Source: Pseudonocardia sulfidoxydans NBRC 16205 (GTDB lineage Bacteria > Actinomycetota > Actinomycetes > Mycobacteriales > Pseudonocardiaceae). From it: a stretch of DNA of 64,000 nt. This document shows, piece by piece, positions 41,605 to 50,604 of the stretch (positions within the stretch are counted from its first letter, which is position 1; each line of letters begins with the position of its first letter). The notes beneath the pieces are model-generated. The model was not told where the DNA came from. It saw only the letters and a program-made list of their open reading frames with translations, and made no database searches. Made by a program: the position numbers and the translations under genes. Location: contig NZ_BJVJ01000007.1 of assembly GCF_007989085.1 (NCBI RefSeq), forward strand, positions 62,001 to 126,000. Reading direction: 5' to 3'.

Positions 41605-43322
41605 GAGCGGTCCGATCTGGTCGGGGGGTTGGGCGTGTCGACGAGTGCGCGGAGCTCGCGCTTGAGCACCTTCCCGGCGGCGTTGCGCGGCAACGGGTCC
41701 GGGCCGATGAGGAACCTGGTGGGAACCTTGAAGGGGGCGAGCATCGGTGCGGCGTGCGCGCGCAGGTCCTCCGCGGTCACGACCGCTCCGGGTCGCACCT
41801 GCACCACGGCCGCGACCTCCTCACCGAGCCGGCGGTCCGGGACGCCGACGACCGCGACGTCCTCGACCCCGGGGTGGTCGCCGAGCCGTTCCTCGACCTC
41901 GGCGCAGTACACGTTCTCACCACCCCGGATCACGACGTCCTTGATGCGGTCGACGATGGACACGAAACCGTCGGCGTCGCGGCGGACCAGGTCCCCGGTG
42001 CGGAACCAGCCGTCGGGGGTGAACGCCCCGGTGTCCTGGTTCCAGTAGCCGCGGGCGACGTTCGGCCCGCGGAACCAGGCCTCGCCGACCTCGTCGGGGC
42101 CGACGTCCGTACCGTCCGCGGCGACGACCCTGACCTGCGAGGTCGGGAAGGCCCGGCCGACGGACAGGGGGCGGCGGAAGTAGTCGTGCGATCCGATCAT
42201 CATCATGGCGCCCGTGGTCTCGGTGAGCCCGTACCCGGTCGCGGTGCCGGTCCGGCCCTCGAACAGGGTGCCGATCCGGTCGATCAGCACAGCGGTCGAC
42301 TGGGCGCCGCCGGTGGCCAGCGTGCGCAGCGACGGCAGCCGGGTGCCGGTGCGCTCGATCTCGTCCATGAGCTGGCGGGCGACGGGCGGCACCGCGGTGA
42401 GGGAGTCGACCTGCTCCCGCACCATCAGCTCGACGGCGCGGCGCGCGTCCCACCGGTACATCAGGACCAGGTGCAGCCCGGTGATCGCCGCCGAGACGAC
42501 GCGGGGCAGGTAGGCGACGTGGAACAGCGGCCCGGTGACGAGCATCGTCGGTCGCTGCGGTGCCGGCGCCACGTCGTCCCCGCGGTCCCGGGCGAGCTCG
42601 GCCTCGACCATGGCGTGCACGCGCATGTTCATCGAGGTCGTGAGGTGCGCACGGTGGGTGGCGACGGCGCCCTTCGGCCGGCCGCTGGTGCCGGAGGTGT
42701 AGAGGATCGTGGCGTCGTCGTCCGGGTGCAGGGGCACGGTGGCGGGGTCGAACCGGCGATGCTCCCGCGCCAGGACGGCGGTCCACTCGTCGTCGCCGCG
42801 CACGGTGTCACCGGGGCGGACCTCGACGACGGCCCGCAGCGCCGGGAGCTGCGCCCGCCGGGCCTGGACGGCCTCGGTGCGCTCCCGGTCCGCGACGAGC
42901 AGCCGGGCCTCGCAGTCGGCGAGCGCCGCGGCCAGCTCCGGCCCGGTCCACCAGGCGTTGAGCGGGACACAGACTGCTCCGACACTCACCGCCGCCGCGA
43001 ACGAGACGATCCACTCGGGATGGTTGCGCATGGCGATGGCGACTCGGTCGCCCTTGCCGATCCCGTACCGGTGGACCAGGAGCGTGGCGAACCGGTCCAC
43101 GGCCTCCTGGTGCTGCGCCCAGGTGTGGCGCTCGTCCTCGTAGGTGACGGCGAGCCGGTCGCCCCAGTGGCCGCCCCCGGCCATGACCTCGCGCAGACTC
43201 GCCGGAGCGTTGACGTAGACGGGATGCTCGTCGCGACCGATGCGGACGCGGCGGAGCGCGAACTCGCCGTCCCCGTCGGTCAGCCGGGCGATGATCGCAG
43301 CGCGGCGTTGGGTCTCGTTCAC
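41601..43322 (-). CDS. Acyl-CoA synthetase (AMP-forming, FadD-like)
   Basis: This 573-residue ANL enzyme carries 'ATILYTSGTSGRPKGAVATH' near residue 205, 'TGYGLTETTGAMMMIG', the hinge 'VDRIKDVVIRGGENVYCAEVEE', and the catalytic lysine in 'RNAAGKVLKRELR'. It activates a carboxylate with ATP and CoA. It is the first gene of a five-gene operon (synthetase, hydratase, two dehydrogenases, cyclase) behind a GGATCC operator promoter. Confidence 0.93.
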   Translation of the reverse strand: MNETQRRAAIIARLTDGDGEFALRRVRIGRDEHPVYVNAPASLREVMAGGGHWGDRLAVTYEDERHTWAQHQEAVDRFATLLVHRYGIGKGDRVAIAMRNHPEWIVSFAAAVSVGAVCVPLNAWWTGPELAAALADCEARLLVADRERTEAVQARRAQLPALRAVVEVRPGDTVRGDDEWTAVLAREHRRFDPATVPLHPDDDATILYTSGTSGRPKGAVATHRAHLTTSMNMRVHAMVEAELARDRGDDVAPAPQRPTMLVTGPLFHVAYLPRVVSAAITGLHLVLMYRWDARRAVELMVREQVDSLTAVPPVARQLMDEIERTGTRLPSLRTLATGGAQSTAVLIDRIGTLFEGRTGTATGYGLTETTGAMMMIGSHDYFRRPLSVGRAFPTSQVRVVAADGTDVGPDEVGEAWFRGPNVARGYWNQDTGAFTPDGWFRTGDLVRRDADGFVSIVDRIKDVVIRGGENVYCAEVEERLGDHPGVEDVAVVGVPDRRLGEEVAAVVQVRPGAVVTAEDLRAHAAPMLAPFKVPTRFLIGPDPLPRNAAGKVLKRELRALVDTPNPPTRSDRS

Positions 43323-43390
43323 TCGCCGACTCCTTCACAGGCGGCCGCGGGCGCATCGATGCGCACGCGGCCCACCTTCGTTCCCCACCG

Positions 43391-43432
43391 ACGCTACGTG
43401 CGGGATACCAAAGCGTCAATACTGGATCCTAT
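43391..43432 (-). promoter_or_regulatory. Promoter and VanR-like operator for the 43322-37474 operon
   Basis: Minus strand: operator ATAGGATCCAGT (43421-43432, 10 of 12), one base, -35 TTGACG (43414-43419), 17-base spacer, -10 TAGCGT (43391-43396). The leader would be about 60 bases. The operator sits 5 bases beyond the stop of the upstream hydratase gene. Confidence 0.7.
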
Positions 43433-43437
43433 TGATG

Positions 43438-44199
43438 CTATCGGCCGACCCACCTCGGCGCCCGCTTCTCGACGAAGGCACGAGCACCCTCGGCGGCGTC
43501 CGCGGACTCACGCACCCGCTGCGCCGGGCCCGCCTGGCCGGCGAACCCCTCGGCATCGGCCGCCCAGCCCGCCGTCAGCACCTGCTTCGTCGCCGCCACG
43601 GCGAGCGGGCCGTTGGCGGCGATCCGGGCCGCGAGCTCGCGCGCGGTCGCCAGCGCCGCCCCGTCCGCGACCAGCCGGTTCACCATGCCGAAGCCGTGCG
43701 CGTCGGCCGCGGTGAACCGCTCACCGAGCAGCGCGATCTCCATCGCCCGGTGGTACGGGACCCGGCCCGGGAGCCGCAGCAGGCCCCCGCCGGCCGCGAT
43801 CAGGCCGCGCTTCACCTCCGGCAGCCCGAACACCGCGGACCCGGCTGCGACCACGAGGTCGCACGTCAGCACGATCTCGGTACCGCCGCCGAGCGCCGGG
43901 CCCTCGACGGCCGCGATCAGCGGGGTGGCCGGCGGCCGCTCCACCAACCCGGCGAACCCGCGGCCCTCGACGGTCGGTCGCTCCCCCGCACCGAACGCCG
44001 TCAGGTCCATCCCGGCACAGAAGAAGCCACCCGCGCCGGTGATGATCCCGGCCCGCAGCCGCGGGTCGGCGTCGAGCCGGTCCATCGCCGCGGCCAGCCC
44101 CTCGGCGACCGCCCGGTTCACGGCGTTGCGCACCCGCGGACGGTTGATCGTCGCCACCAGTACGCCGTCGGCCACGTCCACCAGCACCGCGTCGTTCAC
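43438..44199 (-). CDS. Enoyl-CoA hydratase/isomerase-family protein
   Basis: This 253-residue crotonase-fold protein has 'VATINRPRVRNAVN', 'FFCAGMDLTAFGAG' (first oxyanion), 'VEGPALGGGTEIVLTCDLVVA' (second oxyanion with Glu) and 'FGLPEVKRGLIAAGGGLLRLP' with the second catalytic-side Glu. All motifs are intact, so hydratase or isomerase activity is expected. Its ATG overlaps the stop of the CoA transferase gene by 4 bases. It is the last gene of the 46932 operon. Confidence 0.9.
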   Translation of the reverse strand: MNDAVLVDVADGVLVATINRPRVRNAVNRAVAEGLAAAMDRLDADPRLRAGIITGAGGFFCAGMDLTAFGAGERPTVEGRGFAGLVERPPATPLIAAVEGPALGGGTEIVLTCDLVVAAGSAVFGLPEVKRGLIAAGGGLLRLPGRVPYHRAMEIALLGERFTAADAHGFGMVNRLVADGAALATARELAARIAANGPLAVAATKQVLTAGWAADAEGFAGQAGPAQRVRESADAAEGARAFVEKRAPRWVGR

Positions 44200-45380
44200 G
44201 TCCGCACCGCGCCCAGCACGTCGTCGGTGTGCTCGCCCAGCAGCGGGGTCGGGGTGACACCGCCCGGCGTGAAACCCCGGTAGCGGGCCGGTGTGCGGAC
44301 GGCCAGCTCAGTGCGACCGCCCGCCTCCACCGTGACCGCGAGCTCCGCCTCGGCGAAGGCCGCCGAGCCGATCACCGAGCTCCAGCCGCGGACAGGCGAT
44401 GCCATCACCCCCGCCGCCGTCAGCAGCTCCACCCACTCGGCCACGGTGTGGGCGGCCAGCGCCGTCTCGAGGGTCGCGGCCAGCTCGACGGGATGCCGGG
44501 CCCGCTCCAGCTGGTCGGCGAACCGCGGGTCGGCGCGCAGATCGGGCCGCCCCAGCACCTCGGTGAGCAGGTTCCAGTGCTTCGGCACGTAGGCGAAGAG
44601 CATCAGCCAGCCGTCGGCCGCGCGGAACGGGCCGGACGGGGCGACCGCCATCGACGAGCGCCCGGTCTCGGTGAGGTGGGCGTGTTCCGGCACGGTGTGC
44701 AGCTGGCGGGTGATGTGGGGAGCCTGCATGCTCACCGCGACGTCGTAGAGGGCGACCTCCACGGCGTCGCCCTGCCCGTGCCGCTCCCGGGCCAGCAGCG
44801 CGGCGAGGATCGCCTGCGCGAGGACGTGCCCGCTGCACGCGTCGACGACCGTCGGGGCGGGCAGCAGCGGTGCCCCGTCCGCCCTCGTCAGGCCGGTGAG
44901 CAGGCCTGACTCGGCCTGGATCAGCGCGTCGATCCCGGGCCGGAGGTGCTGGTCACCGTCGCCGGAGAACGCGGACAGGGAGGCGTGCACGAGCCGCGGG
45001 TTGCGCCGGCGCAGCACGTCCGCGCCCAGCCCGAGCCGGTCGAGGACACCGGGCCGGAAGCCCTGCACGAAGACGTCCGCGGTGTCGGCCAGCGCGAGCA
45101 GCCGGGTGACGTCCCCGTCGTCGTGCAGGTCGAGGACGACCGACTTCTTGCCCCGGTGGTGCGGCAGGAAGTACGGCCGCAGGTCCTCCTGGCCGGGGAT
45201 CGTCGAGCGGATGTTGCGACCCGCCTCGCCGGTGGGCGGCTCGATCTTGACGACTTCCGCCCCGAGGTCGACCAGTACCTGGCAGGCCAGCGGCCCGGCG
45301 ACGTTGGACGTCAGGTCGAGGACCCGCATCCCCTCCATCGGCCGCCGGTCGGTCACATCTGCGGTCACAGCTGCGGTCAC
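44196..45380 (-). CDS. CaiB/BaiF (family III) CoA transferase
   Basis: This 394-residue protein has 'MRVLDLTSNVAGPLACQVLVDLGAEVVKIEPP', 'HHRGKKSVVLDLHDDGD', 'GFRPGVLDRLGLGADVLRRRNP', 'APTVVDACSGHVLAQAIL' (catalytic Asp) and C-terminal 'PTPLLGEHTDDVL'. The GTG at 45380 overlaps the DUF35 stop; in-frame GTGs at 45368 and 45356 are alternatives in a repeated VTA segment. It transfers CoA to or from an intermediate released by the thiolase/DUF35 pair. Confidence 0.9.
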   Translation of the reverse strand: MTAAVTADVTDRRPMEGMRVLDLTSNVAGPLACQVLVDLGAEVVKIEPPTGEAGRNIRSTIPGQEDLRPYFLPHHRGKKSVVLDLHDDGDVTRLLALADTADVFVQGFRPGVLDRLGLGADVLRRRNPRLVHASLSAFSGDGDQHLRPGIDALIQAESGLLTGLTRADGAPLLPAPTVVDACSGHVLAQAILAALLARERHGQGDAVEVALYDVAVSMQAPHITRQLHTVPEHAHLTETGRSSMAVAPSGPFRAADGWLMLFAYVPKHWNLLTEVLGRPDLRADPRFADQLERARHPVELAATLETALAAHTVAEWVELLTAAGVMASPVRGWSSVIGSAAFAEAELAVTVEAGGRTELAVRTPARYRGFTPGGVTPTPLLGEHTDDVLGAVRT

Positions 45381-45769
45381 GGTCCCTCCAGGACACCCAC
45401 GGGGTACGACGCGCCCTCGGCCGGGTGCGCGAAGGTGATGCGGACGGGCGACCCGGCGGCGGGCTCCCCCGCCGCGGTGAGCCGGACCTGCAGCCACGGC
45501 CCTTCGGTCAGCTCGACGATCGCGGTTCGGAACGGCACGGCGTCGGCGAAGTCCGGATGTGGCGCGGTGTGCACGAGCGCCCACGTCACGACGATCCCGC
45601 GGCCCGCCGCGGCCACCCACTCCAGCGGCCCGCAGCAGGTCGTGACCTCCGGCGGGTGCCAGGCCCCACATCCCTTGCAGCGCAGGAGCAGCAGCTCGTC
45701 GCGGGCGGCCGCGGCGAAGAACGGCGCGGTCGCGGCGTCGGCCTCGATCGGTGGTCCCGGCGTCGTCAT
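45377..45769 (-). CDS. DUF35 OB-fold/zinc-ribbon protein
   Basis: This 130-residue partner of the thiolase-fold protein has a ribbon read as Cys31-x2-Cys34 then Cys45-Cys46 ('CKGCG', 'TTCCGPL'), so the second knuckle lacks the usual CxxC spacing. The OB fold follows ('GIVVTWALVHTAPHPDF'). ATG and TGA overlap both neighbours. Weak zinc binding is possible because of the altered knuckle. Confidence 0.85.
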   Translation of the reverse strand: MTTPGPPIEADAATAPFFAAAARDELLLLRCKGCGAWHPPEVTTCCGPLEWVAAAGRGIVVTWALVHTAPHPDFADAVPFRTAIVELTEGPWLQVRLTAAGEPAAGSPVRITFAHPAEGASYPVGVLEGP

Positions 45770-46932
45770 CGCACACGCTCCCGGCGGTGGGGGGACAGGA
45801 CCACGGTCGAGTGGTGGTCCAGGATTCCGCCGTTGCCGCTGACCATGACCACGTCGTGCCTCGGGACCTGCCGCTCGCCCGCGTGCCCGCGGGCCTGCAG
45901 CACGGCCTCGGTCAGCGGCGTCATGCCCCACAGGTAGTAGCCCGACAGCTGCCCGCCCCCGGTGTTGACCGGCAGCGAGCCGCCCGGTGCGGTGTGCCCG
46001 GCGGCGACGAACGGACCGCCCTCCCCCTTGGGGCAGAAGCCGTAGTCCTCGAGCGTGACGACGACGGTGTAGGTGTAGCAGTCGTAGAGCTCGAGGACGT
46101 CGACGTCGCCGGTCCGGACGCCGGCCATTCCCAGCGCGTCCGCGCCGGACCGCGCGGCGCCGGTCGTGAGGCCGAAGCCGGAGCCGCGGGCGGCCGGGTA
46201 CCCGGGGTGGCCCTGGCCGAGACCGAGGACGTGCACCGGGGGCCGGGCCAGGTCCGCGGCCCGGTCGGCCCGGGTGACGACGACGGCGGCACCGCCGTTG
46301 GACACCAGGCAGCAGTCGAGCAGGTGCAGCGGTTCCGCGATCCACCGCGAGGCCTGGTGCTCGTCCAGGGTGAGCGGTCGGCGCATCTCGGCGAGGGGGT
46401 TGAGCGCGGCCCACCGCCGTTGCGCGACGGCGACCGCACCGAGCTGCTCGCTCGTGGTGCCGTAGGTCTGCATGTGCCGCCGGGCGGCGAGGGCGTACTG
46501 CACGGTCGGGTTGCCGCCCGCGACGGTGCGCAGCGCGGGTGCACCGGTGAGCGCGTAGCGGCGGCGTCCCGCGTAGGCGGCTCCCGAGGACTCCCCCGCC
46601 CGGCGCGGCGCGTCGGCGAAGACGCAGGCGACGACGTCGGCGAGGCCGTGGGTGACGGCCGCGGCGGCGTGCGCGAGCATCGCACCCGCGGTGGCGCCGA
46701 ACGCCTGCATCGCGCTGAGCAGCCGGAGGTCGCGCAGCCCGAGCCGGCGCTGCAGGGAGACGTCGACGTCCTGGGTCGTGCCCGAGCTGACCAAAAGCCC
46801 GTCGACGTCGGCGAGGGTCAGCCCGGCGTCGGTGACCGCACGGCGGACGGCGTCCGCGGCGAAGTCCGGTGCGCTGCGGCCGTACACCCGGCCGACCTCG
46901 GTGATCCCGAGGCCGACGATCGCGGCGTCCAT
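45766..46932 (-). CDS. Thiolase-fold SCP-x/Ltp2-like protein, probably an aldolase
   Basis: This 388-residue SCP-x-type protein starts 'MDAAIVGLGITEVGRVYGRS'. It lacks the thiolase Cys: the helix reads 'SAMQAFGATAGAMLAHAAAAV'. It keeps tyrosines typical of Ltp2-like aldolases in 'DVLELYDCYTYTVV' and 'GGGQLSGYYLWGMTPLTEAV', where GHPxG would be in thiolases. With the overlapping DUF35 gene it forms a likely retro-aldolase complex acting on a beta-hydroxyacyl-CoA. The ribosome site GGGAGG is 7 bases upstream of the ATG. Confidence 0.85.
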   Translation of the reverse strand: MDAAIVGLGITEVGRVYGRSAPDFAADAVRRAVTDAGLTLADVDGLLVSSGTTQDVDVSLQRRLGLRDLRLLSAMQAFGATAGAMLAHAAAAVTHGLADVVACVFADAPRRAGESSGAAYAGRRRYALTGAPALRTVAGGNPTVQYALAARRHMQTYGTTSEQLGAVAVAQRRWAALNPLAEMRRPLTLDEHQASRWIAEPLHLLDCCLVSNGGAAVVVTRADRAADLARPPVHVLGLGQGHPGYPAARGSGFGLTTGAARSGADALGMAGVRTGDVDVLELYDCYTYTVVVTLEDYGFCPKGEGGPFVAAGHTAPGGSLPVNTGGGQLSGYYLWGMTPLTEAVLQARGHAGERQVPRHDVVMVSGNGGILDHHSTVVLSPHRRERVR

Positions 46933-46961
46933 CCGACGACCTCCCGTCTCTCTGCGGCGTA

Positions 46962-47003
46962 ATTGCATCCAATCTAGACGATTCTGAATCCCTTCGATAG
47001 CCT
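46962..47003 (+). promoter_or_regulatory. Promoter and best-matching VanR-like operator for the CoA transferase at 47032
   Basis: ATTGCATCCAAT (46962-46973) matches ATTGGATCCAAT at 11 of 12 positions. One base later come -35 TAGACG (46975-46980), a 17-base spacer and -10 TAGCCT (46998-47003), in the same order as in the minus-strand operons. The site also lies 30 bases upstream of the divergent thiolase-fold gene and may control both. Confidence 0.7.
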
Positions 47004-47031
47004 GGCTACTCACGATCCACCGGGAGACCAC

Positions 47032-48249
47032 ATGACGCAGGACCTGCCGTTCGCCGGGGTGGTGGTCGTCGACCTGAGCCAGGGCATCGCCGGCCCCATG
47101 GCCACGATGATGCTCGCCCAGTACGGCGCCACCGTGATCAAGGTGGAGCCACCGGGCGGCGACTGGCTGCGCGCCCCCGCGCGCATCCCCGGCGGGAACA
47201 CCGGCGTCACCGTCTCCGGCAACATGGGCAAGCGCAGCATCTGCCTCGATCTCAAGTCGGATCGGGGCGCGGAGGTCCTGAGGCGGCTCGTCGCCGGCGC
47301 GGACGTGTTCGTCGAGTCCTACCGCCCGGGTGTCGTCGGACGGCTCGGCTTCTCCTACGACGCGGTGGCCGCGCTGAACCCCGACATCGTCTACGCGTCC
47401 GTGTCCGGCTTCGGGCAGTCCGGGCCGCACGCGCAGCGCCCGGCGATGGACCCCGTCCTCCAGGCGTACGCGGGGCTGATGGCCGAGCACGGGACGTTCC
47501 TCGACGGGCCGCACCGGCTGATCACGATCCCGGTCGACCTCACCGCGGCCCTCTTCACCTTCTCCGCGCTCTCGGCCGCGTTGTACGGCAAGCGGATCCA
47601 CGGCAACGGCACCCACCTCGACCTCACCCTGCTGCAGGCTGCCGCGTGGCTGGACCTGCACGCCCTGCACGAGCGGCTGCTGCACGACGGCCGGCTCGCC
47701 CCCCAGCCCACGATCTACGGCAACTACCGCACCGCCGACGGCGAGATCTTCGTCGCCGCGCTCAACGAGACCGAGTGGGCACGGCTGCGCACCGCACTCG
47801 GCGACGACGAGCGCCTCGTCGCCGACCGGTTCCGCCCCTACGGCGCGCTGCGCGCCCCCGAGCCGCACACCGGCGCCTCGGCCGAGCTGCGTGCCCTCGT
47901 GGCCGAGCTGCTCCTCGGCGGGACCACCGCGCACTGGGTCGAGACCTTCAACGCGCACCGGGTCATGTGCGCCCCGGTCAACGACTCGCTGGCGTTCCTG
48001 CAGGAGCCGCACGTCGAACAGCTCGGGCTGTTCGACCGGCTGACGCAGCCCGGCCTCGACTCACCCGTACCGATCCCCGCGCTGGCCGGCCTGCCCATCA
48101 GGGAGGGCACCGCACGCGCGGTCGCACCGCTCGCCGGTGCCGACACCGCGGCGATCCTCGCCGACCACGGATACTCGGCGGAGGAGATCTCCTCGCTCCT
48201 GGACGCGGGAGTCGTGTCCTCGTCCGCCGAGCCGGTCGCGGCCGAGTAG
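47032..48249 (+). CDS. CaiB/BaiF (family III) CoA transferase
   Basis: This 405-residue class III CoA transferase has 'VVVVDLSQGIAGPMATMMLAQYGATVIKVEPPG', 'GNMGKRSICLDLKSDRG', 'SYRPGVVGRLGFSYDAVAALNP', and the catalytic Asp loop 'ITIPVDLTAALFTFSALSAAL'. Intact single-domain length. The start has GGGAGA 6 bases upstream. It faces the thiolase/DUF35 operon and ends one base from the convergent transporter operon. Confidence 0.92.
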   Translation: MTQDLPFAGVVVVDLSQGIAGPMATMMLAQYGATVIKVEPPGGDWLRAPARIPGGNTGVTVSGNMGKRSICLDLKSDRGAEVLRRLVAGADVFVESYRPGVVGRLGFSYDAVAALNPDIVYASVSGFGQSGPHAQRPAMDPVLQAYAGLMAEHGTFLDGPHRLITIPVDLTAALFTFSALSAALYGKRIHGNGTHLDLTLLQAAAWLDLHALHERLLHDGRLAPQPTIYGNYRTADGEIFVAALNETEWARLRTALGDDERLVADRFRPYGALRAPEPHTGASAELRALVAELLLGGTTAHWVETFNAHRVMCAPVNDSLAFLQEPHVEQLGLFDRLTQPGLDSPVPIPALAGLPIREGTARAVAPLAGADTAAILADHGYSAEEISSLLDAGVVSSSAEPVAAE

Positions 48250-48250
48250 C

Positions 48251-49432
48251 TCAGGGGGCGTGGACGACGCCCGCGGCGTGCAGCCGCTCGATCTCCTCGG
48301 TCGCGAGGCCCGCCGATCCGAGCAGCTCACGGGCGCCCTCCCCCAGCGCGGGTGTGCGGGCGACCCGGGTCGCGTCCGGCGGGCCGAGGTGCAGCGGCAT
48401 CGCGGGAGCCTCGACGACCGAGCCGTCCGGGTGCCGCAACCACCCCACGCCCGCGCGTTCCCGCACGTGCGGCAGCCGCAGGCCCTCCGCGACCGTGAGC
48501 ACCGGCGACACACAGACGTCCTCGTCACCGAAGACCGCGAGCCACTCCGCCCGGCTACGGGTCGCCAGCACCTCGGCGACGGTGGCGCGCAACAGGTCCT
48601 GCCGGCCGCGGTCGTGCTGGGCCCCGCCGTCGTCGATCCCGGTGAGCGCACAGAAGCGCTGCCAGAACCGTTCCTCGAGCGCCGCGACCGCGAGCAGTTC
48701 GCCGTCGGCGCAGCGATACACCGAATAACAGGCGAGCTCGCCGCTGAGCATGCTCGTGCGCGCCCCGACGTCGACGCCGAGCATCAACGCCTGCGCCTGG
48801 GCGACGACCAGCGAGAACATCGCGCCGTCGAACAGCGACGACTCGGCGACGACACCGTCGCGGGTCCGGCCCGCCTGCAGCACCCCGCTGACGGCGGCCA
48901 GCGCGGCCAGCGTCGCGGCCAGCCAGTCCGCGACCTGCACCGGTGCGGGCGCGGTGGTCTCCTGGCGGGCCATCGACAACACACCGGCCATGGCGGCGTA
49001 GTTGAGATCGTGGCCCGCCGCACCCGACAGCGGTCCGCCCGACCCGTAGCCGGGCAGCGTGACATAGCTCAGCGCCGGCCGCCGCTCCCGCAGCGCGCCG
49101 GCCCCGATCCCGAGCCTGTCGGCCACCCCGGGCCGCATCCCCTCGACGACCACGTCGACCGTCCCCGCCACCGCCAGGAAGACGTCGCGGCCCGCCGGCA
49201 GGCGCAGGTTCACCGGGAGGCTCCTCTTGCCCCGGTCGAACACGAGATGGTTGACGCCGACCCCCCGCACGAGCGGCTCCATGGTGCGGGCGTTGTCGGT
49301 GCCGTCGACCGGCTCGACCTTCCAGACGTCGGCGCCCAGTTCGGCCAGCAGCCACGTCGTGATGCACCCGACGCCGATCCAGGACAGGTCGAGCACCCGG
49401 ACGCCGGCGAGCGGGCCGGCCCCCTCCGCCAC
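48251..49432 (-). CDS. CaiB/BaiF (family III) CoA transferase in the transporter operon
   Basis: This 393-residue protein has 'VRVLDLSWIGVGCITTWLLAELGADVWKVEPV', 'FDRGKRSLPVNLRLPAGRD', 'GMRPGVADRLGIGAGALRERRP' and catalytic Asp loop 'VQVADWLAATLAALAAV'. GTG at 49432, two bases after the ATPase stop, is taken as start since the family's first strand follows it directly. Cotranscription with an ABC importer suggests that the imported carboxylate is charged with CoA on arrival. Confidence 0.88.
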   Translation of the reverse strand: MAEGAGPLAGVRVLDLSWIGVGCITTWLLAELGADVWKVEPVDGTDNARTMEPLVRGVGVNHLVFDRGKRSLPVNLRLPAGRDVFLAVAGTVDVVVEGMRPGVADRLGIGAGALRERRPALSYVTLPGYGSGGPLSGAAGHDLNYAAMAGVLSMARQETTAPAPVQVADWLAATLAALAAVSGVLQAGRTRDGVVAESSLFDGAMFSLVVAQAQALMLGVDVGARTSMLSGELACYSVYRCADGELLAVAALEERFWQRFCALTGIDDGGAQHDRGRQDLLRATVAEVLATRSRAEWLAVFGDEDVCVSPVLTVAEGLRLPHVRERAGVGWLRHPDGSVVEAPAMPLHLGPPDATRVARTPALGEGARELLGSAGLATEEIERLHAAGVVHAP

Positions 49433-49434
49433 GG

Positions 49435-50577
49435 TCAGGACACCAACGAGGGGCGGACGCCGTAGGACTCCACGAGCCGTCCCTGCTCGCCGGACTCGTA
49501 GAGCAGGGCCGTCGAGTGCCGGAACACGGCCTCCACCCGGTCCCCGGAGCCGAACGGCCAGACGCCGGTCCGGGCGGCGGCCACGATCCGTGCCTCCCCG
49601 ACCTGCACCACCCATTCACTGCTCTCACCGCTGTAGACGACGTCGGTGACGACGCCGGGAACCCTGCCGACGTCGGCGTCGTCGGGACCGGACCCGGGAA
49701 CGGCCAGGGACACGTCGGTCGAGCGCAGGTACAGGTCGAACCGGTCGCCGGGCAGATCGCCCGCCGCGGGCAGCCCGATCCGGACGTCACCGCCGCCGAC
49801 CGCCCAGAGCCCGCCCGGGTCCCGGGCGAGCTCGAGACGGTTGCCGATCCCGAGGAACCGGGCGACGTAGGCGCTGGCCGGACGTGAGAACAGGCTCGCC
49901 GGCTCGGCCAGCTGCTCCACCTTGCCGTCCTTCAGGACCGCGACGACGGTGCCGAGCTGCATCGCCTCCGTCTGGTCGTGGGTGACGTAGAGGCCGGTGA
50001 ACCCCAGGGTGCGGTGCAGCTCGCGCAGCTGTTGGCGCAGCTGCGCCCGCAGCCGGTAGTCCAGGTTGGACAGCGGCTCGTCGAACAGCATGAGCCCCGG
50101 CCGGGCGACGAGCGCGCGGGCGAGCGCGACGCGCTGCTGCTGCCCGCCGCTGATGGCCGACGGGACCCGGTCCGCCAACGCCTCGCACTCCACCAGGGCC
50201 AAGGCCTCCCGGGCCTGCCGGCTCCGCTCGTGGCGCGCCGTCCCGCGCACCCGCAACGGGTAGGCGACGTTCTGCTCGACCGTCATGTGCGGCCACAGCG
50301 CGTAGTTCTGGAAGACCATCCCGATCCCGCGCCGATGCGTCGGGACCTGGGTCCGGCCGCCGCGGCCGAACATCAGCGCGCCGCCGATCTCGATCGTCCC
50401 GCTGTTCGGCGTCTCGAGCCCCGCGACGCAGCGCAGCAACGTCGTCTTTCCGCAGCCGCTGGGTCCGAGCAGCACGACGAGCTGGCCCTCGGCGAGGGTC
50501 AGGCTCAGGTCGTCCACCGCCCGCACCCCGCCCGAGTCGAACAACTTGGCCAGCCGGTCGATCCGTACTTCGCTCAC
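49435..50577 (-). CDS. ABC transporter ATP-binding protein (PotA/FbpC type)
   Basis: This 380-residue ATPase has Walker A 'GPSGCGKT' (38-45), Q-loop 'VFQNYALWPHM', signature 'ISGGQQQRVALARAL', Walker B 'LMLFDEPLSNLD' and H-loop 'YVTHDQTEAM'. A C-terminal TOBE/OB domain spans about 250-380. It matches importers for spermidine, iron(III) or phosphonates. It is downstream of the fused permease, separated by an 88-base gap that holds a long inverted repeat. Confidence 0.93.
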   Translation of the reverse strand: MSEVRIDRLAKLFDSGGVRAVDDLSLTLAEGQLVVLLGPSGCGKTTLLRCVAGLETPNSGTIEIGGALMFGRGGRTQVPTHRRGIGMVFQNYALWPHMTVEQNVAYPLRVRGTARHERSRQAREALALVECEALADRVPSAISGGQQQRVALARALVARPGLMLFDEPLSNLDYRLRAQLRQQLRELHRTLGFTGLYVTHDQTEAMQLGTVVAVLKDGKVEQLAEPASLFSRPASAYVARFLGIGNRLELARDPGGLWAVGGGDVRIGLPAAGDLPGDRFDLYLRSTDVSLAVPGSGPDDADVGRVPGVVTDVVYSGESSEWVVQVGEARIVAAARTGVWPFGSGDRVEAVFRHSTALLYESGEQGRLVESYGVRPSLVS

Positions 50578-50604
50578 TTCGGTGCTCCAACGTTGTGAGG
50601 GCGA

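Noticed and set aside
40486-43715. Long plus-strand frames opposite the hydratase and synthetase genes
   Set aside because: They mirror codon-position GC bias of the real minus-strand genes and contain no recognisable motif.
46981-46994. A second weak GAATCC site in the 46933-47031 divergent region
   Set aside because: It lies inside the proposed promoter spacer and lacks the palindromic core.
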